From the NCBI RefSeq assembly GCF_030209835.1, contig NZ_JARVRF010000008.1, positions 1 to 64,000 of the forward strand: a stretch of DNA of 64,000 nt, written 5' to 3'. The notes below the pieces were generated by a model, which saw nothing but the letters and a program-made list of their open reading frames with translations, was not told the origin of the DNA and made no database searches. Position 1 is the first letter of the stretch. Every line of letters begins with the position of its first letter. The translations under genes were made by a program, and so were the position numbers. This document shows, in pieces, positions 29,259 to 36,548 of this stretch. Source of the stretch: Arthrobacter sp. efr-133-R2A-120 (GTDB lineage: Bacteria > Actinomycetota > Actinomycetes > Actinomycetales > Micrococcaceae).

Positions 29259-29705
29259 TCAGGCCCCCTGCAGCGCCCCCAACGCCTTCACCAGCGGCTC
29301 GAGCTCCGGCACCGATTCAGCGGCCGCCAGCGATTCCGCGAGGGTTTCGTCGTGGACCGGACGAGCCGCCAGCAACAGCTTCTGGCCGGCCTCGGTAAGC
29401 TCCGTGTAGATGCCGCGTCGGTCGTCGGCGCAGAGGATCCTGGTCAGCAGTGCGCGGTCTTCAAGCCGGTTCACCAAGCGCGTCGTCGCGCTGCTGGACA
29501 GTGCTGTTGCCCTCGCGAGCTGCTGCATCCGCATGTGCCAACCGTCCTGGCGGCTCAATGCGTCAAGCACCGTGTACTCAACCACTGAAAGATCCGCGGC
29601 GGACTGCAGCGCTTTCTCCAGTGCTGCCTCGATATTGCCGTGCAGAGCGGCGAGAGTCCGCCACCCCTGCGCGCGCACCTCAACGGCGTCGTCCTTGATG
29701 CCCAT
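29259..29705 (-). CDS. MarR-family transcriptional regulator
   Basis: This 148-residue MarR protein has the central winged helix (SVVEYTVLDALSRQDGWHMRMQQLARATALSSSATTRLVNRLEDRALL, in part; about residues 40-90) and the wing DDRRGIYTELTEAGQ. It is divergent from an MFS exporter gene and is separated from it by a region with three copies of a 7-nt operator-like element, so it very likely represses the exporter and itself. ATG 29705 is preferred because it begins the family domain; the longer frame to 29786 would run through the operator. Confidence 0.87.
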   Translation of the reverse strand: MGIKDDAVEVRAQGWRTLAALHGNIEAALEKALQSAADLSVVEYTVLDALSRQDGWHMRMQQLARATALSSSATTRLVNRLEDRALLTRILCADDRRGIYTELTEAGQKLLLAARPVHDETLAESLAAAESVPELEPLVKALGALQGA

Positions 29706-29754
29706 GTCTCCCGAAACTCCTGCCGATTGATGAAGAATCCAGACGCACGCAAAG

Positions 29755-29810
29755 TAGTTGCTTGCGCAATTACATGGCGCGTGCAACTATGTATGCAGCG
29801 TCTGCAACTA
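29755..29810. promoter_or_regulatory. MarR operator candidate: three TAGTTGC/GCAACTA elements
   Basis: TAGTTGC at 29755-29761 and its inverse GCAACTA at 29783-29789 and 29804-29810 lie between the divergent marR and MFS genes. The first element also forms the near-palindrome GTAGTTGC-TTGC-GCAATTAC (29754-29773, 7 of 8 pairs). Spacing of the two direct copies is 21 nt, two helical turns. Confidence 0.6.
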
Positions 29811-29878
29811 ATATTCTACGGTTCTCTGCGGCGCACTTCCAGTCTCACGGGAATCCATCCCCACAAAGGAGCAACAAC

Positions 29879-31102
29879 ATGCCTGCAGGGTTGATCGCCC
29901 TTGCCCTCGGCGGATTCGGCATTGGCCTGACCGAGTTCGTCATCATGGGCCTCTTGCCCGAGATTGCCACCGACTTCGGAGTCAGCGAAGCGGCCGCCGG
30001 CTGGTTCATCACCGGCTATGCGCTGAGCGTCGTTGTCGGCGCCCTCCTTGTGACGGCGGCCGTGACCCGCCTGCCCCGCAAGCCTGTGCTCATCGGGCTC
30101 CTCGTCCTCTTCATCGCCGGCAACTTCCTCTCCGCCATCGCTGACAGCTACCCGGCCATGCTGATCGGTCGCATTGTTGCCGCCCTCTGTCACGGGGCTT
30201 TCTTCGGTATCGGCTCAGTGGTCGCAGCCGGCCTGGTCCCGGCCCACAAGAGGGCGGGAGCCATTGCCATTATGTTCACGGGGCTCACCGCCGCCAACGT
30301 GCTGGGTGTTCCCTTCGGAACGTTCCTCGGTCAGAACTTCGGCTGGCGGTCCACGTTCTGGGCTATCACCATCATCGGCGTTGTCGCGCTCATCGGCATC
30401 GCCCTCATGGTCCCGCGCATCAAGGAAGGGGCCGCGACCAGTAGCCTCCGCAGCGAGCTTGGTGCTTTCAAATCCAGCCAGGTGTGGCTGTCCATCATCG
30501 TCACGATTCTCGGCTTCGGCGGCATGTTCGGTGCCTTCACCTACATTGCCTTCACCCTGACCGAGGTCTCCGGATTCGATCCCCACGCCGTTCCTTGGCT
30601 CCTCGTCCTGTTTGGTGCCGGGTTGTTCGTAGGCAATATCGCCGGGGGCAAAGCGGCCGACAAATCCATCGACAAAACACTCATGGTCATCCTCGCGGGC
30701 CTGACGCTGGTGCTCGCGTTCTTCGCGCTCACCGCCGCGAGCCCGGTGGCCACCCTGTTCTCGCTGGCACTCATGGGCGGCTTCGGCTTCGCTACCGTGC
30801 CGGGCCTGCAGATGCGCGTCATGCACTTTGCCACCACCGCGCCCACCCTCGCCTCCGGCGCGAATATCGGCGCCTTCAACCTGGGCAACGCCCTCGGCGC
30901 CTGGCTGGGCGGCGTCACCATCACCATGGGCCTGGGCTACACCTCGCCGATCTGGGCCGGTGCCGCCATCACCGTAGCGGCCCTTGTCGTCATGATCGCC
31001 GCCGCCACAGCGGCCCGGCGTGGGGGAGCGGCGCAGTCCGCTTCCGCGCCGCAAGCAGCCCCCGACGTCGTACGCGAACCGGAAGCGTCACCGGTCGCCT
31101 AG
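29879..31102 (+). CDS. MFS transporter, drug-efflux type
   Basis: This 407-residue major facilitator protein has about 12 TM helices and begins IALALGGFGIGLTEFVIMGLLPEIATDFGV, as in AraJ/CmlR-type proton antiporters. Antiporter motif C-like GALLVTAAVTRLPRKP (about 52-67) and a central cytoplasmic loop are visible. The substrate is unknown; a MarR regulator divergent from it suggests an inducible exporter of a toxic small molecule. AAAGGAG lies 8 nt upstream of ATG 29879. A tail of about 30 hydrophilic residues ends the protein. Confidence 0.88.
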   Translation: MPAGLIALALGGFGIGLTEFVIMGLLPEIATDFGVSEAAAGWFITGYALSVVVGALLVTAAVTRLPRKPVLIGLLVLFIAGNFLSAIADSYPAMLIGRIVAALCHGAFFGIGSVVAAGLVPAHKRAGAIAIMFTGLTAANVLGVPFGTFLGQNFGWRSTFWAITIIGVVALIGIALMVPRIKEGAATSSLRSELGAFKSSQVWLSIIVTILGFGGMFGAFTYIAFTLTEVSGFDPHAVPWLLVLFGAGLFVGNIAGGKAADKSIDKTLMVILAGLTLVLAFFALTAASPVATLFSLALMGGFGFATVPGLQMRVMHFATTAPTLASGANIGAFNLGNALGAWLGGVTITMGLGYTSPIWAGAAITVAALVVMIAAATAARRGGAAQSASAPQAAPDVVREPEASPVA

Positions 31103-31113
31103 GCGAACCGCAA

Positions 31114-31155
31114 GGAAGCCCGCCACCTGTTTTTCAAGGGCTGTGGCGGGCTTCC
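31114..31155. terminator. Bidirectional terminator between MFS and glycosylase genes
   Basis: GGAAGCCCGCCAC (31114-31126) pairs perfectly with 31143-31155. The loop contains a T-run. It separates converging genes. Confidence 0.75.
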
Positions 31156-31162
31156 CCGGGGT

Positions 31163-32053
31163 TCAGGAGGCTTCGCTGCTGCCGCGTTTGGCCAGGATCT
31201 CGCCGTTGGTCTGGCACGTGGGACAGTACTGCAGGGAAGTCCCCACGAAGGCAACCTCCCGTACGGTGTCCCCGCAAACCGGACACGGTTCTCCGGTCCT
31301 GCCGTGCACGCGCATCGAGGCTTTCTTGGCGGGCTTCAGTTCGTCGGGCAGCTTGCCTGCGAATTCCCGGGCCGCTCCCGCGAGTATGTCCTTCATCGTG
31401 GTGAAGAGGCGGTCCACCTCCTCCGGCTCCAGCGACGAAGCGTGGGCAACCGGAGACAACTTCGCTGCGTGGAGGATTTCGTCACTGTAGGCGTTCCCGA
31501 TACCTGCGATGAGTTTCTGGTTCTTCAGGACCCCCTTGACCTGCTGCCTCTTCGTGAGAAGCCTGCTGAACTGCTCCAATCCGAAGGCCGGATCGAGGGG
31601 ATCCGGGCCGAGCTCGGCAATGCCATGGACTTCCTCGGGCTGACGAACGATGAAGAGGGCCAAGCCCTTCCAGGTGCCCGTGTCGGCAAGGGTGACGTCG
31701 TAATCGTGGCCATTGTTCGAAAAGCCCAATTGCGCGGCGAAGTAGCCGGCTGTCGCGGTCGCTTCAGTTTCCGGTTGGTTGTCGGCGAACCATAGCCAGC
31801 CGGACTTCGCAAAACTGACCACCAAGTAGATGGGCTCCGCATCGGCGCTCTGGGATACGGCAACCATCTCGAAAACGAGGAACTTCCCCCGTCGGCCGAC
31901 GGATTCGACGGTCCGCCCGACCAGCAATTCATGGGGAACATCCGCCAGTTTCAGGGCGAACGCCGATGGCAGATGCAACTGCGTGAGGCGTGCCCCGGAC
32001 AGGTGCTCGTCCAGAAAGTCGGTCAAGGCGGTGATTTCGGGCAGTTCCGGCAT
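31163..32053 (-). CDS. Fpg/Nei-family DNA glycosylase
   Basis: This 296-residue protein starts MPELPE, the catalytic N-terminus (Pro2, Glu3) of formamidopyrimidine/endonuclease VIII glycosylases, and has the helix-two-turn-helix segment QKLIAGIGNAYSDEILHAAKLSP (about 170-192) and the C-terminal zinc finger with CPVCGD and CPTCQT cysteine pairs. It removes oxidised bases by a lyase mechanism. The active-site region differs from classical MutM, so Fpg versus Nei is undecided. ATG 32053 has GGAGGAG upstream and starts exactly at the catalytic proline. Confidence 0.87.
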   Translation of the reverse strand: MPELPEITALTDFLDEHLSGARLTQLHLPSAFALKLADVPHELLVGRTVESVGRRGKFLVFEMVAVSQSADAEPIYLVVSFAKSGWLWFADNQPETEATATAGYFAAQLGFSNNGHDYDVTLADTGTWKGLALFIVRQPEEVHGIAELGPDPLDPAFGLEQFSRLLTKRQQVKGVLKNQKLIAGIGNAYSDEILHAAKLSPVAHASSLEPEEVDRLFTTMKDILAGAAREFAGKLPDELKPAKKASMRVHGRTGEPCPVCGDTVREVAFVGTSLQYCPTCQTNGEILAKRGSSEAS

Positions 32054-32216
32054 GATCGCGCTCCTCCGACGGCGTTGCAGGACTATGCGGCTCGAGTCTG
32101 CTTCCAATCATTCCAGACACCTGTGGGGAGGGGGCATGGATGTGCTTATACTTTCAGCGGTGGCCGGATGACCGGGCCGCCGTCGTGGTCCGAAATGTCC
32201 CGATGAAAGGCGACTC

Positions 32217-32603
32217 ATGAGCAACATTCCTGCCGATCTTTCCTACACCGCCGAACATGAATGGGTCAGTGCCCCGAATGCAGACGGCGTCGTGCGCGTC
32301 GGCATCACGGACTTCGCCCAGGATGCACTCGGCGATGTCGTGTACGCCCAGCTGCCCGAGCCCGGCACAACCGTGAAGGGCAACGACGTCGTGGGTGAAG
32401 TCGAATCCACGAAGAGCGTGAGCGACATATACGCCCCGGTCAGCGGCGAAATTGTTTCCCGCAACGAGGCTCTCGACACCGACTCTGCCCTGATCAACTC
32501 GGATCCCTACGGTGACGGCTGGCTGTTCGAAGTAAAGCTTTCGGAAGCTGACGCCATCGAGACCCTTCTCAGTGCATCAGAGTACGAACAACAGGTAGGC
32601 TAA
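32217..32603 (+). CDS. gcvH: Glycine cleavage system H protein
   Basis: This 128-residue lipoyl carrier has the conserved EYTAEHEWV-like start (SYTAEHEWVS), VVYAQLPEPGTTV and the lipoylation lysine in GEVESTKSVSDIYAPVSGE (about Lys64). It shuttles the aminomethyl group in glycine cleavage. gcvP and gcvT are not nearby; gcvH followed by garA is the standard actinobacterial arrangement (Rv1826-Rv1827). AAAGG lies 8 nt upstream. Confidence 0.94.
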   Translation: MSNIPADLSYTAEHEWVSAPNADGVVRVGITDFAQDALGDVVYAQLPEPGTTVKGNDVVGEVESTKSVSDIYAPVSGEIVSRNEALDTDSALINSDPYGDGWLFEVKLSEADAIETLLSASEYEQQVG

Positions 32604-32610
32604 ATGGTAT

Positions 32611-32664
32611 CTGGCCCGCCAAGTCGGTTCTCCCCGGAACAGGGGAGCGACGGCGGCGGGCCAG
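32611..32664 (+). terminator. Nested hairpin between gcvH and garA
   Basis: CTGGCCCGCC (32611-32620) pairs with GGCGGGCCAG (32655-32664), with an inner stem CTCCCC/GGGGAG (32630-32635 with 32642-32647). No T-tract follows, so it may attenuate readthrough into garA rather than terminate fully. Confidence 0.5.
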
Positions 32665-32743
32665 CGACCTGTTTGGCCCGGGGGAACCGGGCAGTTGCGT
32701 AACCGGTAGTTTTGTCAACTGCCGGCGGATGAGGAGGATTTCC

Positions 32744-33223
32744 ATGGTTGGCGGCAAGCGGAACCACGCCCGGGACGAGCACGGTGCTGTAGAACAGCCA
32801 ACCTCGGAGACCACCTCAATCCAGCTCACGCCTGTGCGCCACCACGAGCCGGATGCCCGGCCGCCGCTGGCGGCCGAGGAGCGCGCTGCGGTGCAGGCAT
32901 TGCCTCCTGGCTCGGCCTTGCTGATTGCCCACACCGGCCCGAATGCGGGAGCGCGGTTCCTCCTGGATTCTGACACCACAACGGCTGGTCGCCACCCGGA
33001 TGCGGACATCTTCCTGGATGACGTGACGGTTTCGCGCAAGCACGTGGAATTCGTGCGCACCCCCGAGGGCTTCGAAGTGGTGGACACCGGAAGCCTCAAT
33101 GGCACTTACGTCAACCAAGACCGGGTGGACAACGTCCTGCTCAAGAACGGCAGCGAGGTCCAGATCGGTAAGTTCCGTCTCACCTACTACCTGAGCCCTG
33201 CCCGCGCAGCAGGCCAAGACTGA
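32744..33223 (+). CDS. garA: FHA-domain regulator, GarA/OdhI family
   Basis: This 159-residue protein has an N-terminal motif SETTSIQL (Thr23, Thr24), matching the ETTS motif phosphorylated by PknB/PknG in GarA and OdhI, and a C-terminal FHA domain (about 70-155) with R..S..H (TAGRHPDADIFLDDVTVSRKHVEF) and GSLNGTYVN. In relatives the unphosphorylated protein inhibits 2-oxoglutarate dehydrogenase and regulates glutamate metabolism; phosphorylation makes the FHA fold onto its own tail. ATG 32744 has GAGGAGG 8-9 nt upstream. It sits between gcvH and a merR gene as in mycobacteria. Confidence 0.92.
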   Translation: MVGGKRNHARDEHGAVEQPTSETTSIQLTPVRHHEPDARPPLAAEERAAVQALPPGSALLIAHTGPNAGARFLLDSDTTTAGRHPDADIFLDDVTVSRKHVEFVRTPEGFEVVDTGSLNGTYVNQDRVDNVLLKNGSEVQIGKFRLTYYLSPARAAGQD

Positions 33224-33237
33224 TTCCGGGTACGCCT

Positions 33238-33960
33238 GTGGCACTGCCCCAGCCGGAACGGCGAGGACCGCAGGTCCTCAACATCGGAGAGGTCCTCGCT
33301 CAACTCAGCGACGACTTTCCCACCATGACGGCGTCCAAGATCCGTTTTCTCGAGGAAAAGGGATTGATCAATCCGAAGCGCACGCCCGCCGGCTATCGGC
33401 AATACGCCGAAAGCGACGTGGAGCGTCTGCGTTTCGTCCTGGCGCTCCAGCGTGACCAGTACCTGCCCCTCAAGGTCATCAAGGATTACCTGGACGCGAT
33501 CGATCGTGGCGAGCGTCCCGAAAACCTCCCGCCGGGGGTGTCGGTTTCCCCCCGGATTGTCTCGGACGAGCTTGCGGCCGAGCTGCAGGGCCGCGCACGC
33601 GCCTTGAGCGAGGAACAGCTGCGAACGGAATCCGGGGCGAGTGTCCCGCTCTTGCAGTCCCTCCTTAGTTTTGGGCTCATCAGCCATGTCAACGGCAAAT
33701 TCGACGAACATGCCCTGCAAGTGGCGCGCGCGTGCGTGCAGCTCGAAAGCCACGGACTTGAGCCGCGGCACCTCCGTCCGTTCCAAGCGGCAGCCGAACG
33801 CGAATTCGGCTTGGTGGAGCGGGTCGTCGCGCCTTTGACGTCCCGCAAGGACGCGGCATCGCAATCCAGGGCCGCGGAAGCCGCCCGGGAAATCAGTGAA
33901 CTCTGCCTCAGCCTGCATCGAGCCTTGGTGCAGGACCGTATCTCCCGTATGGACGCATGA
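33238..33960 (+). CDS. ftsR: MerR-family regulator, FtsR/Rv1828 type
   Basis: This 240-residue MerR protein has its winged helix at the N-terminus (FPTMTASKIRFLEEKGLINPKRTPAGYRQY, about 25-55), a coiled linker and a C-terminal helical domain without metal-binding cysteines. It is the positional homologue of Rv1828 and of Corynebacterium FtsR, which activates ftsZ. The start is GTG 33238, 14 nt after garA, with no clear ribosome site. Its last codons overlap the next ATG by 4 nt. The symbol follows synteny and domain layout, not a proven function. Confidence 0.82.
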   Translation: MALPQPERRGPQVLNIGEVLAQLSDDFPTMTASKIRFLEEKGLINPKRTPAGYRQYAESDVERLRFVLALQRDQYLPLKVIKDYLDAIDRGERPENLPPGVSVSPRIVSDELAAELQGRARALSEEQLRTESGASVPLLQSLLSFGLISHVNGKFDEHALQVARACVQLESHGLEPRHLRPFQAAAEREFGLVERVVAPLTSRKDAASQSRAAEAAREISELCLSLHRALVQDRISRMDA

Positions 33961-34463
33961 TGATTGAGGTCGAGATCGTTGGAGTGCGGATTGAACTGCC
34001 TTCAAACCAGCCTTTGGTCCTCCTGCGTGAGATGCACGGGGAACGCCACGTTCCGATCTGGATCGGCACACCCGAAGCCAGCGCCATCGCCCTGGCCCAG
34101 CAAGGCGTGGTGCCGCCCCGGCCGATGACCCACGATTTGATGATCGACGTCGTTGAAGCACTCGGCCACACGATCATCAGCGTGAACATCGTCGCGGTCG
34201 AGGACAACATCTTCTACGGTCAGCTCCAGTTCGACGACGGCACTGTGGTGAGTTCCCGCGCTTCCGATGCGCTGGCGCTTGCGTTGCGGGCAAAATGCCG
34301 CATCTGGTGTGCAGACGCCGTGATGGAAGAAGCCGGCGTCCGGATCACTGAACACGACGAAGGCGAAGACACCGAGCCGGGTCCCGAAGTTGACGAGGAA
34401 CGGGAACTTCGCCGCTTCCGGGAATTCCTGGACGATGTAGAGCCAGAGGATTTCGAAGGCTGA
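33957..34463 (+). CDS. DUF151 bifunctional-nuclease-family protein
   Basis: This 168-residue protein has the DUF151 core MIEVEIVGVRIELPSNQPLVLL and GTPEASAIALAQQG, with a very acidic C-terminal tail (DEGEDTEPGPEVDEERE). Plant and bacterial relatives are described as bifunctional nucleases or Rv1829-like proteins; the function in actinobacteria is unclear. ATG overlaps the MerR stop by 4 nt, so the two are co-translated. Confidence 0.87.
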   Translation: MMIEVEIVGVRIELPSNQPLVLLREMHGERHVPIWIGTPEASAIALAQQGVVPPRPMTHDLMIDVVEALGHTIISVNIVAVEDNIFYGQLQFDDGTVVSSRASDALALALRAKCRIWCADAVMEEAGVRITEHDEGEDTEPGPEVDEERELRRFREFLDDVEPEDFEG

Positions 34464-34705
34464 AGGCAGCCTAAGGTTAAAGTTGAGGGTGAAAGTTTCG
34501 ACACGATCTGAAAATGGTTCGGACGTCTTTGACCTGAGGCCCCGGCACGCCTAACGTCGAAGATATCAAGTTCCCGTTGCGTACAGGACCCGCGCAGGTC
34601 ACACTGAAAGGTGCGGACGCGTTGAAATTACACGAGTGCATTTCCCCCTTTCGTGTTGCCCCCGTATGCACCATCCCCAAGGGAACTTCTGACAAGGAGG
34701 GTCAC

Positions 34706-35299
34706 GTGAGTCCCAAAGGCGAAGCAGGCGAGCTAAAGCAGGCCTCGACAGGCATTGCTGTACCCGCAAGCGGTGCCCAGGGTCTGCTTTTCACCGAGGA
34801 CCTTCCGGTCCTGGACGAAGATGCCGGCTACCGTGGTCCAACCGCGTGCAAGGCGGCAGGGATTACCTACCGCCAGTTGGACTACTGGGCACGTACAGGA
34901 CTTGTTGAACCCGCCGTGCGGGGCGCAGCCGGTTCCGGATCGCAGCGGCTTTATGGCTTCCGCGACATCCTGGTTCTCAAAGTCGTCAAGCGCCTCCTGG
35001 ACACAGGTGTGTCCCTCCAGCAGATCCGCACGGCCGTTGAGCATTTGCGCGAACGCGGAGTGGAAGACCTGGCGCAAATCACGCTCATGAGCGATGGTGC
35101 GAGTGTCTATGAATGTACTTCCGCGGACGAAGTCATTGATCTGGTACAGGGTGGCCAGGGCGTATTCGGCATCGCAGTCGGACGCGTTTGGCGCGAAGTC
35201 GAGGGCAGCCTTGCTGCGCTCCCGAGCGAGCACGCTGTAGAACAGTCCTTTCCGGACGACGAACTCAGTAAGCGCCGCTCCGCGCGCCGCACCGGCTGA
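34706..35299 (+). CDS. MerR-family regulator, Rv1830 type
   Basis: This 197-residue MerR protein has the winged helix CKAAGITYRQLDYWARTGLVEP (about 50-70) and the wing GSGSQRLYGFRDILVL, then a dimerisation helix and a C-terminal domain. It is the second merR of the conserved gcvH-garA-merR-DUF151-merR block. GTG 34706 is preferred because AAGGAGG lies 5 nt upstream; a longer frame from 34577 lacks a ribosome site. No metal-binding cysteines are seen. The 242-nt gap ahead contains its promoter region. Confidence 0.85.
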   Translation: MSPKGEAGELKQASTGIAVPASGAQGLLFTEDLPVLDEDAGYRGPTACKAAGITYRQLDYWARTGLVEPAVRGAAGSGSQRLYGFRDILVLKVVKRLLDTGVSLQQIRTAVEHLRERGVEDLAQITLMSDGASVYECTSADEVIDLVQGGQGVFGIAVGRVWREVEGSLAALPSEHAVEQSFPDDELSKRRSARRTG

Positions 35300-35337
35300 A
35301 CCGCCGTCGGGATCGCCGAGAGCTGCCGCTGAAGACC

Positions 35338-35373
35338 GATGAAGCCGCCTTCCAACCGGAAGGCGGCTTCATC
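35338..35373. terminator. Perfect 16-bp hairpin between merR and parA genes
   Basis: The 16-nt arm at 35338-35353 pairs perfectly with 35358-35373 across a 4-nt AACC loop. It lies between two converging genes. No long T-tract is present on either side. Confidence 0.7.
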
Positions 35374-35415
35374 GCGATTCTCGAAGGGGGTGCCTTGTGC
35401 CCCGCAGATTCCCCG

Positions 35416-36246
35416 TCAGCGCTTGCGGCGCTCCCGCGTGCCGTTGTGGGAGGAGAACATATTCTCCAGGAGCGTGTCAAACAGCTTGGCAGTGTTCTTG
35501 GCAGAGTCGCCAGGCCAGTGGTGTACAGCGTGGGCGGCCCCCTGGATTTGCTGCCAATTAGCCTGCTCCGGAATATGCGGTGCCAGTAAGAGCTCGCCGA
35601 ACATCGATTCCATCTCAGCGAGCCGGAACGTGTGCTCGGACGAGGCGGGCCGGACCCGGTTGGCAACAATGCCCGCAGGAGCCAGTTGGGGAGCGAACTC
35701 CTGGCGGAAAAGTTGGATGGCGCGCATGGTGCGTTCCGTGCCGGCTACCGAGAAGAGCCCTGGTTCGGCGACGAGGACCACGCGGTCACTCGCGCTCCAG
35801 GCCATACGGGTGAGGCCGTTGAGGGAAGGTGGACAGTCTACGAGTACCAGCTCGTACTTTTCGGCCGTGGCAAGGACCGCGGTCAGGCGGCGGAGATCGC
35901 GGCGCCCAAGATCCGGCCGATCATAGATTCCGGTGTAGGCGGATCCGACGGCGACATCAAGGGCCGTCCCTCCACCATTGCCGCGGGGGTGGTCAACCCA
36001 GCCGCTGCTGACCACGTTGTCCAAGAGCCTCGCCTTGCGGGGGTTCTTCAGCATGCGGCCAATGTCGAGCTGGTCGCCGGCCTGGACGCCGAGGGCCGTG
36101 GTGGCGTCGGCGTGGGGATCCAGGTCCACAACAAGGGTAGGGATGCCTGCGGCCAGTGCGGCCGAGGCCAGCCCAGTGGTTACGGATGTCTTGCCCACGC
36201 CGCCTTTGAGGCTGCTGATGCTGACTACTTGCACTTGAAAACCCAA
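35416..36246 (-). CDS. Orphan ParA/MinD-type ATPase
   Basis: This 276-residue ATPase has the deviant Walker A LKGGVGKTSVTTGLASAALAAG (about 14-35), Walker A' VVDLDPHADATTALGV and Walker B LVLVDCPPSLNGL. It ends in a basic RERRKR tail that could bind DNA. No ParB, McdB or other partner gene is beside it, and it is divergent from pyruvate carboxylase. It is distinct from the pldP copy at 19.7 kb. Its cargo and role are unknown; proteins of this class position chromosomes, plasmids, chemoreceptors or carboxysomes. Confidence 0.85.
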   Translation of the reverse strand: MGFQVQVVSISSLKGGVGKTSVTTGLASAALAAGIPTLVVDLDPHADATTALGVQAGDQLDIGRMLKNPRKARLLDNVVSSGWVDHPRGNGGGTALDVAVGSAYTGIYDRPDLGRRDLRRLTAVLATAEKYELVLVDCPPSLNGLTRMAWSASDRVVLVAEPGLFSVAGTERTMRAIQLFRQEFAPQLAPAGIVANRVRPASSEHTFRLAEMESMFGELLLAPHIPEQANWQQIQGAAHAVHHWPGDSAKNTAKLFDTLLENMFSSHNGTRERRKR

Positions 36247-36548
36247 AACCTAACGCCGGTTGCCGTGTCGCGGTGCTTATATTCCGGCCTTGCCGGAACC
36301 GGGGCTCTGCCGCTGCCCTTCAACATCATATGTTGAGTGGCCGCCGATTCCTGCCTTATCGGCCCGGAGCGGCTTTGACGGACTATTACTTCGCTGGCTT
36401 ATTAGCACGTGAAGCTGCATCGTGCGCGAAGGTACACTGCTCGTGACGAATTCCCGTGTGACTGTCACCACAAAGATTTGTGTTTGGGTATGGAGGTCTT
36501 ACACACTGTGACCACCGACCGTTACACCCGCAATGATGCAGGAGAAGC
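36247..36548. other. Divergent promoter region, parA-type gene / pyc
   Basis: No gene is seen in these 302 nt. They hold the palindrome TCAACAT-N3-ATGTTGA (36320-36336), a TTGACG element (36375-36380) with an AT-rich stretch 18 nt on, a possible -10 TACACT (36433-36438) for pyc, and a CRP-like site at 36457-36472. Confidence 0.5.
36457..36472. promoter_or_regulatory. CRP/GlxR-like site upstream of pyc
   Basis: TGTGACTGTCACCACA matches TGTGA-N6-TCACA in 9 of 10 fixed positions. It lies 77 nt before the pyc start. Confidence 0.4.

Noticed and set aside
34577..34705. A longer N-terminus for the second MerR protein
   Set aside because: GTG 34706 has AAGGAGG in the right place; the upstream extension has no ribosome site and contains the leader region.
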